This document shows, in pieces, positions 35,240 through 46,949 of a stretch of DNA of 64,000 bases; the first letter of the stretch is position 1, and each line of letters starts with the position of its first letter. The stretch is from Asterella californica (Eukaryota > Streptophyta > Marchantiopsida > Marchantiales > Aytoniaceae): NCBI GenBank assembly GCA_036924285.1, contig JAYKYS010000001.1, positions 7,465,501-7,529,500 of the forward strand, written 5' to 3'. The notes under the pieces were generated by a model, which was not told the DNA's origin, ran no database searches, and was given only the letters and a program-made list of their open reading frames with translations. A program made the position numbers and the translations under genes.

Positions 35240-36545
35240 TACTTTGAATCTTAGTCTTGGTAAGAGGTAGTTCAATTTCGTTAGGACATCTGCTACCATC
35301 TCCTGAGTGGGACAGTACTTCACTTCAAATGTCTTGGATGTGACATGGTCCTTAATGAAGTGATACTGAATATCTATATGTTTCGTCTTGTCATAGAACT
35401 TGACGTTTCTACGAGTGCTATTGCTCTCTGGTTATCCCAATACAAAGTGGTAGTCTCATTCTCAGCTAAGACTTGGCGAAGTCATATTGCTTCTGAGGAA
35501 CATGTGTTGAGTGCAATATACTCAGCTTCATTAATTGACAGTGCAACAGATTTCTATCTCTTAGACAACCAACTGAATGCTCCTTGAAAGTAGAAAAAGT
35601 AATTTTCAGAAGTGAACGTTGTGACTTGATGTGACCTCCTCAGTCAGCATCAGTGTAGCCGAATAGAGAGATTGGTTGAGGTGAGTGTTTGTGTTCTAAA
35701 TACTGGTCTAAAGTTCCCTTGATATAACAAATGTGCGCTTTATGCCAATGATGTGTTTTAGTCATAGGTTAGTCATGTATTGAGATAATACACTAATGCT
35801 AAAAGTTAGATCAAGACGAGTGCAAACGACGGCTCAGTTGATAGAGCATGTTGCACTCTGGTATGGGTAAGCAGCACAATGCACCTCTTCAGAAGAAGTG
35901 GAACAATCATCAGTTGACAACTTTTCTCCTGGGGTCAACGGTGGATCAACAGGTTGGCAATTCTACAGGTCAAAATGGAATAACTTTTGGCTCATATATA
36001 AGATTTGATTGAGCATCATCCTTCTGGTCGATTTCAGTTAATCTTTATGCTCAAGCAATGGTGGATGTTACCAATGTCAACAGTAGCCTACACGCTATAC
36101 AAGTTCATGAGGTGACGTCGTCAGAGACAGCCATGTAGATCTCTTCATTCAGCGCCGTTTAGGAATGTTATCTTCACATCCATCTGATGGACATGAAGGT
36201 TGAGATGAATTACGATTGCTAGTATCCTTCGCACTGATTACACACAATCATATGGATACGGTGTCCGTATAGTCGAGCTCGTATACTTGAGTGAATCCTC
36301 GGATCACCAACCTTGTCTTGTATTGACGATAGACCTATCTGAATTCAGCTTCAACTTGAAGGTCCACTTGTTGGTTATGGACCTTCGTCTGGATGGTAAG
36401 CCCATGAGTGTCCATGTATCATTCTTCTCAAGGGACTTGAGCTCTTCTGTGATGACCTCGGACCATCGAGCAGCATCTGGAGATGAGAGTCTCTCCGTAG
36501 GAATTGGGCTCCATCAGGACCGATCTCAAAGTCACCATTAGAGCA
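35240..36545 (-). pseudogene. pol: copia reverse transcriptase and RNase H
   Basis: On the minus strand the RT begins near 36545 with PDAARWSEVITEELKSLEKN and DTWTLMGLPSRRR, in the family form W...E..SL..N.TW.L..LP, followed by KWTFKLKLNSD. The MDVK.TFLNG segment lies near 36160. RNase H follows at about 35760-35290: KSVALSINEAEYIALNTCSS (the usual SSTEAEYIA), then LRQVLAE and LYWDNQRAIALVE with the catalytic Asp of DNQ. Several in-frame stops and frameshifts occur. It would copy the element's RNA to DNA. The YVDD catalytic block could not be located with certainty. Confidence 0.8.
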
Positions 36546-36849
36546 CGCTTCTTATTGATGCGTGTCTTTGGGATCAAGGTTATAGTATCATAACCTTATG
36601 TTGGATCGCGATTAACATGTTGATTGTCGGAGTGATGGATGCTTGGATCTCGATTAGAGGAGAGGATGCTACAATCTCAATTTCACTTGAGAGTGGTGGT
36701 GGAGATTACGGTGGAGAACGATGTAGGTATAGATGTAGTGTGCTCATTCTTTACATTAATTAAGAGACTATCTCCCGTTTGGACAAGGGAAGATAATGCA
36801 TATTAGAATAAGTTGAGAAGAGATATTGATTGTGCGACTATGGATTATT

Positions 36850-38199
36850 GATAGATGAGCTAACCATAGATTGAGTTGTGTGTGATGTGCGTCTCGTCAA
36901 CTCCTCCTCCTCTAGATCTCGTCGAGGAGAGAGGAGGAGCGAGATCCAGACCAATGCTACTATCTGAAAGATGACCGGGACCATGATGAACAGAAGGACC
37001 GAAGACGAGAGGTGGAACAAAAAGAGACGGAACAAACGAACTCAGAAAGGAAGAGTAGCTCCCACTGAAGGGATAGGGGCTGACTCCGAAGGAGGGGGAT
37101 GGTGATGAAAGAAGTGCACATCATTTTGAACTGCATCCCCGGTGGTAGCAGTGAGAGTGGGATTAAGAGAGGATGAAGTAGATGTAAGGAAAGACTCATC
37201 AAATATAACATCACGAGAAACAAAGGTATGATTTGTGTTGAAGACGATATGTCTTGCTTGACTCCTGTAGTCAAGGAGGATGCACTAGTGAGAGTGACTA
37301 TCTAGCTTGGAGTGGTGAGTCCTGTGAATGTTGGCAAAAGCTGTGCAGTCAAAAACTCGAAGATGTGAAATGGAGGGCTTGTGGACATGCCAGAGCTCAA
37401 AGGGAGTAGTGGTAGAATTGATGGCTTTGGTGAGACAACTATTCGAAACATAAGTGGTGCAATTAAGAGCCTCGTCTCAAAACTGTTTATCTAATCTTGC
37501 TGAAAACATCATAGCTCAGATAGAGTTCAAGAGGGTGTGGTTTTTACGCTCAACTACTCCGTTTTGCTGAGGAGTGTTAAGAACGATCAACTGGCGTTGG
37601 ATGCCATGCTCTAGCAATATGCATCAAAGAGGGTAGATCGGAACTCACCATCGTTATCAGAGCATAGAGTCTTGAGTTTCTTTCCAGTCCGACGCTCGAC
37701 GAATGTGTGAAACTCTTAGAAGGCTGTGAAACAATCGCTCTTGTAGTGGAGTAAAAAACAATGGTATAGCGGGAGTAGTTATTGGTCATGGTCATGAAGT
37801 ACTCATAGTCAGAAAAAACGCAAGGAAAATGTGATCATTGATGTCAGAATGGACAATTTTAAGAATCTCAGTGGCACGAGTAGTGACCACTCGTGAGAAC
37901 TTTGTGCGAGCCTGCTTGCCATACAGACACATAGCGCAAGTGAAGTTGTGAATGATGGACAAGTGTAAGCCAAGAACAGAGTGATGGTGACGAAGTTGAA
38001 CAAGCCGAGAAAGACAGATGTGGTCAACCCGTATGTGCCATAGGTAGGCGATTGGAGAAGCGAATGTGAGATAAGCGAAGCACGGACGGATGATGAAAAG
38101 ATAGAGAGTAGAGATAAGCGTGTTGGACTTGTCAACTATGTAAGATATAGCGGATGTGAGGACGGACGAGGGATCAAGATAAGGTGCATGGCGAGCCAT
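36850..38199 (-). pseudogene. pol: copia integrase
   Basis: On the minus strand the GAG-pre-integrase zinc finger reads LWHIRVDHICLSRL with CAMCLYGKQARTKF, an HHCC arrangement, then EILKIVHSDIN (about 37840-38100), which includes the first catalytic Asp. The catalytic core ends with NTPQQNGVVERKNHTLL (near 37560-37610), holding the catalytic Glu, then FELWHVHKPSISHLRVFDC. Stops occur after NSI and KQF. The upstream side is interrupted at 38271 by the nested LTR cluster. Confidence 0.85.
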
Positions 38200-38271
38200 A
38201 TGCCATGTGTCAAAGAAATCCGTGTCAGTGTGAGAGATCTCGTCTTCACTAAATAGAGAGATGAAAACCGA

Positions 38272-40266
38272 TGTCGTGTCGTGGACCAGCTCCTACCTGA
38301 AATTCAGACTTCGATGCTTATCGCTCCAAAGACACTCATGGGAAAGACAAGCTAGGCCCTAGCTTATGAGCTTTTGGTACAATTTCGGATCTTCGTTTTC
38401 ATCGCATCGATGGGTAGAGCTCTTTGTCATTCTCATAAGCACTTGGTTTACTTCGTTTGAACGTCTAATGGAGAAGTTACAAGACTCGAAAGATGGAGAA
38501 AACAAGCTAGGCCTCAGCTTACAGGCTTTTGGTACAACTTCGGATCTTTGCTTTTATCGCGTCAGTGGATAGAGCTCCTTGTTAGCACTCCATAGGCACT
38601 TTGTCTACTTCGTTTGGACGCCTAGTGGATAAGTTACAGGACTCGAAAGATGGAGAAAACAAGCTAAGCCCTAGCTTATGAGCTTTTGGCGCAACTTCGG
38701 ATCTTCACTTTCATCACATAGATGGGTAGAGCTCGTTGTCAGCTTTCCATGGGCATCTTGTTTACTTTGTTTGGGATCTAGTGAAGAAGTTATGCGACTC
38801 GAAAGAATGTAAAATCAAGCTAAGCCTTATTTACTTGCTGATTGAGTATTTGAGACTTCAAGCGTTATATCAAAGACGCAAGGGGCCTGCTTCAGGGGAT
38901 TATCACAGAACTTCGTACGTACAGAGACAATGTCAAGGGGGTAGCTTAGGGACTAGCTTGTATCCTACGACCTGTCAACGGACGGTTCAGGAGATTTGGA
39001 GGTCCAATGCAAACGCGCAAGGCGTCGTTGGGTTCAGATCTGTGCAAGCTACGTGTGGGTTAAGACGGTTCTTGAAGAGACGGATCGAGAGATGTGTACT
39101 GAGAGGAACTGAGACGCAGGAAGGAGATTTAGAGATTTTAGTTATCTGTGAAGGAGAGTTGGACCGTACAGACCGTTGCGGAGTCCAAACTTGCTGTCCT
39201 TGGATCCATCGAGATCAGAACACCAAGTTCTACAGGAAATTGAAGACGATACCAAGTTTCATTGGGCGGTTTAGGAGTTCTGAGTGAAATTGGCTCGCAA
39301 GGAAGCGCTTGCGTCGAGTTTTTCATCGCCTAGACCTAAAATTGGGTTGTTCTTCGCGATCGGTGTGCCAAGCTCTTCGTTCTTGGTGCCTACGCGACCA
39401 GGGAGTCTTCATCTACGGATAGGAGAAGACAATACGTGGACTGGATTGTTAGTTTGGGTGAGGTGAGCGAGTTTGAGCCGCAGGGAGTCCATTTACGTCA
39501 GTTTTTTTGCAACCTACGACCAAATTTCTTGCGTGGTTTTGCAAGGGGAACTCCAGACGACTTGTTTGGAGTCTCGTTGGGTTCGTGATAGCTAGATCTA
39601 TCTGCCAGGAGATGGATATCAGTTTAGACGATCCGTTTGTGCGATGTGGGCGGTTTTAAGCCGCATGGACGAGTTTTTGAAAGTTCGGTCACTTGCGATC
39701 GAAAATCAGCAGTATCTCGGCTGTTGAGAGTCAGATCTGAAAGTTTCTTGGGCCAACAGAGTCAATGAAGGAGACCCTATCCACATCTGAAGACCGTTCG
39801 ACGAAAGGAGGAAGTTCTCATATAGACCTTTTTGATTCCTTCGTTACGGGTTCGTCCTTTTGAGTTCGTTAGAGTTCCAGTGGGTTATGTACAGCTTGTG
39901 GTAGCTAGCTTTAGCTAAGAGCTTGGATTTGAATCGTATGGTGTTGGTGCAGCTCATTTTGTTAGCAAAGAGAAGTTTCTCTTGCTTTGAGCTACGCTTT
40001 GGTGATTTTGGATCAGGGTTGAGATTCAGGAGTTCGTTTTAGGGGCTTTTGAAGCAAGTTACAGACCGCTCTGGTCTGTTTCTCAGTTCTGTGCTCTTAG
40101 GAGAAAGAATCGGCAATGTACATACATTTGGAGTTGGTATATATTGCCACATTCGTTTTCGTGGTTGTTGTTCTCTGTCTTGTACTGTCTGTTCTGCACA
40201 GTACATCTCCACAGCCAGGAACCTCACGTTTTCTTGGACATCTTTCATGCAAAATCCGACACGATA
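38272..40266 (+). repeat. LTR A of the nested family
   Basis: Starts TGTCGTGTCGTGGA and ends CGACACGATA, so the two ends are inverted versions of each other. It is about 2.0 kb, lengthened by tandem 157-bp units at about 38340-38850 ('actcgaaagatggagaaa' recurs at 38484, 38641 and, degenerated, 38797). Single-unit relatives are LTR C and the solo LTR at 57541. Confidence 0.75.
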
Positions 40267-40306
40267 TCGATCTCGACGTGAATCGAACACGCAACCTTCT
40301 GATGCG
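40267..40306 (-). other. tRNA-Arg-like 3' half joining two LTRs
   Basis: On the minus strand this reads ATCAGAAGGTTGCG, then GTTCGATTC (a T-loop/B-box sequence), then ACGTCGA. It matches the anticodon-stem, T-arm and acceptor side of a eukaryotic tRNA-Arg as remembered. There is no matching 5' half, so it is not a tRNA gene. It sits exactly between the end of LTR A and the start of LTR B, where a primer binding site belongs. Confidence 0.6.
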
Positions 40307-42125
40307 TGTCGTGGAAGAAGTTACAAGACTGAAGTTACAAGACTCGAAAGATGGAGAAAACAAGCTAGGCTCCAGCTTACGGGTTTTTGGCACAACTTCG
40401 GATCTTCGCTTTTATCGCATCAATGGATAGAGCTCCTTGTCAGCTTTTCATAAGCACTTTGTCTACTTCGTTTGGACGCCTAGTGGAGAAATTACAAGAC
40501 TCGAAAGATGGAGAAAACAAGCTAAACCCCTGCTTACGGACTTTTGGCACAACTTTGAATCTTCACTTTCATCACATAGATGGGTAGAGCTCGTTGTCAA
40601 CTTTCCATGAGCATCTTGTCTACTTCATTTGGACACCTACAGGAGAAGTTATACGACTCGAAAGAAAGAAAAATCAAGCTAGGCCTTAGTTTACTTGCTG
40701 ACTGGGTATTTGAGGCTTCAAGCGTTATATCAAAGACGTAAGGGGCCTGCTTCATTATTATGGAGAGAACTTCGTACGTACAGAGACTGATACAAGGGGG
40801 CTGCTTGTTTCTGCGACCTGTCGATAGAAGTTTAAGAGAATTGGGAAGTCCAATACACGCGTGCAAGGTGTCATCGGGTTCAGATCTCTGCAGGCTACGC
40901 ACAGGTTAAAACGGTTAGGGAAGAGACGGATCGAGAGATGTGTACTGAGAGAAATTGAGACGCAGGAAGGAGATTTGGAGATTTCGGTTATCTTTGAAGG
41001 AGAGTTGGACCGTTCGGACCGTTCCGGAGTCCAAACTTGTTGTCCTTGGATCCATCAGGATCAGAACACCAAGTTCTACAGGAAATTGAAGACGATACCA
41101 AGTTTCATCGGACGGTTTAGGAGTTCTGAGTGAAATTGGCTCGTAGAGAAGTGCTTGCGTCAAGTATTTCATCGTCTGCGACTTTAAAATTGGATTGTTT
41201 TTTGCGCTCGGTGTGCCAAGCTCTTCGTTCTTGATGCCTACGCGACCAAGGAATCTTCATCTACGCGTAGGAGAAGAAAATACGTGGATTGGATTGTTGG
41301 TTTGGGTGAGGTGAGCGAGTTTGAGCAGCAGGGAGTCCATTTACGTCAGTTTTTTGCAACCTGCGACCAAATTTCTTGCGTGGTTTTGCAAGGGGAACTC
41401 CAGACGACATGTTTGGAGTCTCGTTGGGTTCGTGATAGCTAGATCTATCTGCCAGGAGATGGATATCAGTTTAGACGATCCGTTTGTGCGATGTGGGCGC
41501 CGTAGGGAGGAGTTTTGAAGGTTCGATCACCTATGACCGAAAATTGGTGATATCTCGGCTGTTGGGAGTCGGATCTGAAGGTTTCTTGGGTTTACGGAGT
41601 CAGCGGAGGAGACTCTATCGACATCTGAAGTCCGTTCGGCGAAAGGAGGAAATTCACAAATAGGTCTTTTTCGATTTCTTCGCTACGAGTTTTGCTTTTT
41701 TGAGTTTGTTAGAGTTCTGGTTGGCTATATACAGCTTGTGATAGCTAGCTTTAGCTAAGAACTTGTACATGGATGTGGTTTGGACTTGGGTTTGGATCGC
41801 GTGATACTGTTGTGGCTCTGCTTGTTAGCAAGGGGAAGGTTCTCTTGCTTTGAGCTACGCTTCGGTGTTTTTTGGGTCAGGGTTGAGAATCAGGGGTTGT
41901 TTTTAAGGACTTTGAAGCAGGTTACAGACCGCTCTGGTCTGTTTTTCAGTTTTGTGCTCTTAGGAGAAAGAACCGGCAGTGTACATACATTTGGAGTTGG
42001 TATATATCGCAGCGTTTGTTTTCGTGGTTGTTTTTCTGTCTTGTCTCTGTTTCAGCACACAACATCTCCACAGCCAGGAACCTCGTGTTTTCCTGGACAT
42101 CCTTCGTGCAATATCCGACACGATA
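40307..42125 (+). repeat. LTR B of the nested family
   Basis: Parallel to LTR A at an offset of about 1860 bp over most of its length (shared 'acagaccgctctggtctg', 'tttggagttggtatat'). It starts at TGTCGTGGA, lacking the first five bases of LTR A, and ends CGACACGATA. It carries about three of the 157-bp units (near 40341, 40498 and 40650). Confidence 0.75.
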
Positions 42126-42149
42126 CCGTAGCGACAGAACAGAGGAAAG

Positions 42150-43356
42150 CCTATCTAAGAACTTTCTTCTTTGTCGATAGGGTCTTCCTCCTTGACTCAG
42201 TTGGCTCCAAGAACCTTTAGATCCGACTCTCCACTGCCGGGGTATCTCTAATTTTCAATCGCAAGTTGTCGAACTTCTAGAAATTCCTCCTTGAGGTTTA
42301 AAACCGCTTATATCTACAAAACGGACCATTTGATTTAAGATTAATTTTCTCTGGTAGATAGATTTGACCACCTTGAACCCAATGAGACTCCAAACAAGTC
42401 GTTTGAAGTTCCTCTTGCAAAACCACACAAGAAATTGATCGCAAGAAACAAAAAACTGATATAAATCGACTCCCTACGACTCAAACTTTCTCATCACACC
42501 CAAACCAACAATCTAATCCACATACGGTCTTCTCTTATGCATAGATAAGGACTCCCTGATCGTGTCGACATCAAGAACGAAGAACTTAACTTGTCGATAG
42601 CCAAGAACAGTCCAATCTCATATCATAGACGAACAAAAAACTGACATAAGCGCTTCTTGTGAACCAATTCCATCCAGAACTCCCAATCGCTCGACGAAAC
42701 TTTATATCGTCTTCAATTTCTTGAATTATTCTGTGTTTTGATCCCGATGGATCCAAAGACAGCAAGTTTAGACATCGGAACGGTCCAAACGATCCAACTC
42801 TCCTTCGTATGTCACTTAAGTACTCCAAATCTTCTTCTCTGCGTCCTAATTTCTCGTAGAACACACACTACGATCCGTCTCTTCGTGAACTATCGTAATC
42901 AAGGCGTAGCTTGCACAGATCTGAAACCAATGACGTCTTGCGCGCTTGCATTGGACCTCCCAGACGGCCCATCCGTGACAAGTCGTAGAGCCAACTCGTT
43001 AAGTTGCCCCCTTATGTCAGTTCACAATACGTGAGTTTTGTCCAGATTTCAGTCAAGTAGCCCCCTTGCGTGCTTAGTATAGCGTCAAAAACCACAAATA
43101 CCTCTTCAACATCAATAAGTTAAGGCTTAGCTTGATTTTCTCATCTTTCGAACCTCATAATGTCATCATTAAGTGCCCAAATGAAACAAATGAAATGATA
43201 TTGAGAACCTAACGACGAGTTCTACCACTTGGTGCAATGAAAGTCGGATCTGAAATAGATCAAAAAGTAGTTATTTTCCTCTATGAGCGTCTTTAGCGCA
43301 AAAATATAAAACTCCAAAATATGATTTTGATGTAGGAGCCAGTCCACGACGTGATA
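42150..43356 (-). repeat. LTR C of the nested family, inverted and truncated
   Basis: Reverse complement of the first two thirds of LTR A/B, and co-linear with 57990-59186. On the minus strand it starts TATCACGTCGTGGA, a mutated LTR terminus. About 450 bp corresponding to the LTR 3' end are missing at its left side. Confidence 0.75.
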
Positions 43357-43569
43357 ACGGTTGGTTGATCTGCCACCACAGCCACCTCTAGGACCCCCAA
43401 GTCTCTTTCGAGGGAGGGTTTTAGGGAGCATTGTTGGAAGTATGGACTGAGAGTGCTCTGCCTACAACTGTGCATGGTGTGCTTGCAGGAGGTATGAAAT
43501 GTGCGTAGGAATAACAGACGAGTCCAATAAGTAAAGGTCGTTGCTTAACAGACATGAGGAAACTGGAAG

Positions 43570-44260
43570 TCAGTTTTTACTCTCTAAATAGCAAGCATTA
43601 TTACCGATTATGCACCATCCACCCTTGGAATCAAACAATCGAGCTGAAAATAAATTCTTTTGTAGTGTAAGGACATGCAAGAACTCCTTAATTAGTACGT
43701 TTTTGCTGTTGAGGAGTTTGACTTGAACGTCATCATGACCTTCAATCTGGACGGTGGTGTCATCACCTAAGAGAATCTGATCTTGAAGAGCATTTTCTCG
43801 TTCAGTATACTTACAAAATTGATCACGGTCGAATGTCATGTGGTGGGTGACGCCGGTGTCAACGTACTAGTGTCGATCCACGACTCAGGGTGTAAACTCG
43901 TTGTGAAGATGGTTAATTAGTACGCATCTCGTGTTGTTGTTGTCGTTGCATTGGCTGTTTTTCTGATTTTGAGGATGCTGATTCTGATTTTGATTCCAGC
44001 CTTGTCGCTGAAATTGATTTGGTTGAGCACTGCTGCTTGAAGCTTGATTGGGCAATTCTGGACATCATGTCCGGTCAAATTGCACCAAAAACACTGAATG
44101 TTGTAGTCTTGTGGTCGCTTTTTAGGCTGATTCCATCCGGAACGGTTGCCATTCCTGCCTTGCTTGGATGGTTGTCTCTTTTCTGCAAACAATGCGGTCG
44201 AAGCATCCTTCGGTAAGAAGAAACTAGATGAGGTCTTGCAATGTCAGGTTGGTGTTGCAT
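43570..44260 (-). pseudogene. gag-pro: copia gag zinc knuckle and protease
   Basis: On the minus strand gag ends with a basic region (KRQPSKQGRNGNRSGWNQ) and a CCHC knuckle, CFWCNLTGHDVQNC (44052-44093), with the spacing C-x2-C-x4-H-x4-C. The protease active site is VDTGVTHHMTFDRDQF at about 43810-43860 (D-T-G). It continues as ILLGDDTTVQIEGHDDVQVK and LQKNLFSARLFDSKGG, the typical copia protease C-terminus. Frames are broken between the two. Gag packages the RNA and the protease matures the polyprotein. The downstream coding sequence was cut by the nested insertion at 43356. Confidence 0.85.
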
Positions 44261-44941
44261 CTCATCACTTGTAAGAACATTTGATAACTATCGGACATGC
44301 TGCCCATGAGTGTAAGTAGTTACTCTTGTGCGCCTACTTGCACACCTGCGGATGTCAGTTGCTCAACGATAGATTTCAAGGTGTTCACTTGCAATGTGAT
44401 AGTGTCATTCGTCCTCATCTTAAGAGTTCACAACTTTCTCTTCAAATGTATTTGTGTCACGGTATCTTGCACAACAAAGTTAGAAGTCAACGTGTTTTAC
44501 GCATCGGTTGCCGTGAGATAAGAAATAATATGACTAATAACAATGTTCTCACAACACTCATAAGAGCATTCTTGTTCTTACGTTCCCACTCCATGATGCT
44601 ACTCGTTCTGATCGCAGATAGAGGATTGTCGAGGATGACAACTGGTCGAGGTACGCTACCATCGATAATTCCAAAGACACCTTTCGCGTCTAGCTGGAGC
44701 TTCATCTTATGCTTCTAGTATGTAAAGTACGTCCCATTGGACTTCACCCAGCCTTTCATGTTGAACATGTTCGTCATCGCAGATATGTTGCTAAACTACT
44801 ACGGTTCTATTGAACGTTGCGATCGTCTGAGAGAGGAGCATCCTCCACACTTAGCAATCAATGCGTCTCCTGATTGCTTCTTCACTTATGCCTAGAGTCC
44901 ACCTGAAGTTTACGTTATTGTGCTGGAAAAATAACAACTCG

Positions 44942-44957
44942 AAGCTCTGATATCATA
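44942..44957 (-). other. Primer binding site of the copia element
   Basis: On the minus strand this reads TGATATCAGAGCTTCG just inside the 5' LTR. It is one change from the TGGTATCAGAGC site complementary to initiator tRNA-Met that most plant copia elements use. Confidence 0.7.
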
Positions 44958-44981
44958 TAGTCTAGGATCTACCTGATATCA

Positions 44982-45190
44982 TATAAGAAAAAGAGAGAGC
45001 AAATCGATGCACGCAAGAGCAAGTATGTATAAGCTAATTATTTACTGAATAATAATGAGATAGGAGGATCATAAACCAAGTATTTATACTTGGGTACAAG
45101 GGCAGACTAGGCTTGCCAAAGAGCATGAGCAAAAATATCCTGAACTAGTTGATGTACTTAAGTTCATACTTAGATAGCCTAATTCCAACA
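44982..45190 (-). repeat. 5' LTR of the copia element
   Basis: 209 bp, aligned with 35003-35208. On the minus strand it starts TGTTGGAATTAGG and ends CTTATA. Its right half (45093-45190) was copied downstream by the tandem duplication. Confidence 0.85.
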
Positions 45191-45724
45191 CAAACTGTTC
45201 TCAGGTTCCACACCAGGTCAACAGGTGCTTGTACCGGCAGCCTTCTCCTCTCTGTCAAGCATGAACATGTTCCGAATTTGCTGATTTTGCATGCTGTACA
45301 TTTTCATCCCAAAACTTTTCCACCCCCTACGAAATGGCGTATCATAAGTTTCGCATATCGCCCGTCCCTTCTGTTATTAGGGATAGCTCACTGTGTTTCG
45401 TTTTGATCTGTGCCTCATATTTCATCGGCACCAGAGTAGATATTAAGCAGTGCGTATGTTACTACCTAGGCCTTGAAAGCGACGTCAAGTGTAATCTCTT
45501 GTGGTGCTTTCAAGCTGCATGAAAAGTGATCTTGGCTTTGTTGATGTCAACTCCTGACACTGTAAAATATGTCACGAAAACTTGCAAAAGAACATAACTC
45601 TCTGGTCACACGTCACTCGCAGCTAGAGCTTATCACTCATGCACCTAGACGTTCTCTAAATCTAATGCAGATCTATGTGCACTCTCGTCATCAGAGTGCA
45701 TCGATATCGAACTCGAGATACTTT
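45093..45724 (+). repeat. Tandem duplication, copy 1 (LTR end plus flank)
   Basis: Covers the last 98 bp of the copia 5' LTR, the CAAAC target duplication and about 530 bp of flank. The same block restarts at 45725 (offset 632 bp) with scattered differences. Confidence 0.85.
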
Positions 45725-46433
45725 GGTACAAGGGCAGACTAGGCTTGCCAAAGAGCATGAGCACAAATATCCTGAACTAGTTGATGTACTTAAGTTCATA
45801 CTTAGATAGCCTAATTCCAACACAAACTGTTCTCAGGTTCCACACCAGGTCAACAGGTGCTTGTACCGTTGCAGCCTTCTCCTCCCTGTCAAGCATGAAC
45901 ATGTTCCGAATTCGCTGATTTTGCATGCAGTACATTTTCATCCCAAAACTTTTCCACCCCTTACGAAATGGCGTACCATAAGTTTCACAGATCGTCTGAC
46001 CCTTCTGTTATTGGGGATAGCGCATTGTGTTTCGTCTTGACCTGGGCCTTAGATTTCCTCGGCACCAGAGTAGATATTAAGCAGTGCATATGTTACTACT
46101 TAGGTCTTGAAAGCGACGTCAAGTGTAATCTCTTGTGGCGCTTTCAAGCTGTATGGAAAGTGGCCTTGGCTCTGTTCATGTCAACTCTTGACACTGTAAA
46201 ATATATCACGAAAACCTGCAGAAGAGCATAATTCACAGGTCACACGTCACTCTGTTAATGTCAACTCCTGACATTGTAAAATATGTCACGAAAACCTGCA
46301 GAAGAACATAATTCTCAGGTTACACGTCACTCGCAGCCAGAGCTTATCACTCATGCACCTAGACGTTCTCTAAATCTAATGCAGATCTATGTGCACTCTC
46401 GTCATTCGAGTACATCCGTATCGAACTCGAAAT
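45725..46433 (+). repeat. Tandem duplication, copy 2
   Basis: Repeats 45093-45724 and contains an extra internal duplication of about 77 bp near 46175-46330 ('gtcaactcctgacattg', 'cacgaaaacctgcagaag'). Open frames in both copies (45334-45522 and 45968-46231) start with the same MAYHKF peptide but are not recognisable proteins. Confidence 0.8.
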
Positions 46434-46949
46434 TTGGATGTCGCAGCAAGGTCTGAGTCCACTGCACTAGGCCATTGAGTCGGCTCAGTGGTTTGAGATC
46501 AGACAAGCTTCCGTGAACTTTTCTTATATTATTCTGAAACATGTTATGACTTGTTAGTAAAAATGAACTTAACTCAATTCAGAACATTTATTATTCTTTT
46601 TAATAGTATTTCCAGTAAAATTCACCTCTCACGTGGTTTAGACCAACAAATAACAAGTAACCCAAGTGGTACTTGAAGTTCACTATTGAGAGCGAAAAAC
46701 TTTCAGCAGGAGTAATTCAGTCGAGTCTGAATTACTCTTTTCATCTTTATTCTTTGTATTCGAATTAAACCATAGTTGATATTAAATATGCATGCAAGAT
46801 GAACCTCTAGGAACTTTTGCTCGCTTACTGTTACTGGTAAAATGTATAATTGTTAATCGAAAATTTTATATTAAATTTATAAAAAACAAAAAAATAATAA
46901 ATACTTACTATTAATCTAACCTAGGAACGCAGGAGGAGCTGGACATGAA
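46434..46949. other. No gene seen
   Basis: AT-rich sequence without coding character or recognised repeats. Confidence 0.5.

Larger units (their letters stand above)
38272..43356. mobile_element. Nested LTR cluster: two tandem LTRs, tRNA-like joint, inverted third LTR
   Basis: It lies inside the copia element, between protease and integrase. Components are LTR A (38272-40266, plus), a 40-bp tRNA-Arg-like joint, LTR B (40307-42125, plus) and LTR C (about 42150-43356, inverted and lacking its 3' 450 bp). Both outer ends are therefore LTR 5' termini pointing outward, and the whole forms a large imperfect inverted structure. No coding sequence is present; open frames here are spurious. Flanking tetramers are CCGA on the left and ACGG on the right. 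Confidence 0.75.
35003..45190 (-). mobile_element. Ty1/copia LTR retrotransposon, complete but dead, with a nested insertion
   Basis: Two LTRs (35003-35208 and 44982-45190) flank copia-ordered domains on the minus strand: CCHC zinc knuckle, protease, integrase, reverse transcriptase, RNase H. A 5-bp target duplication (CAAAC) brackets it, and a tRNA-Met-type primer site lies inside the right (5') LTR. The LTRs differ at roughly one position in seven by eye, which suggests an old insertion. The interval 38272-43356 is a later nested insertion between protease and integrase, so the element itself is about 5.1 kb. Confidence 0.92.

Noticed and set aside
40267..40306. Functional tRNA-Arg gene
   Set aside because: Only the 3' half matches; no acceptor 5' strand, D-arm or anticodon loop is present next to it.
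38736..41518. Open frames of 90 to 183 codons inside LTRs A and B
   Set aside because: They occur in parallel in both LTR copies and in several frames, match no retroelement protein, and lie in non-coding LTR sequence.
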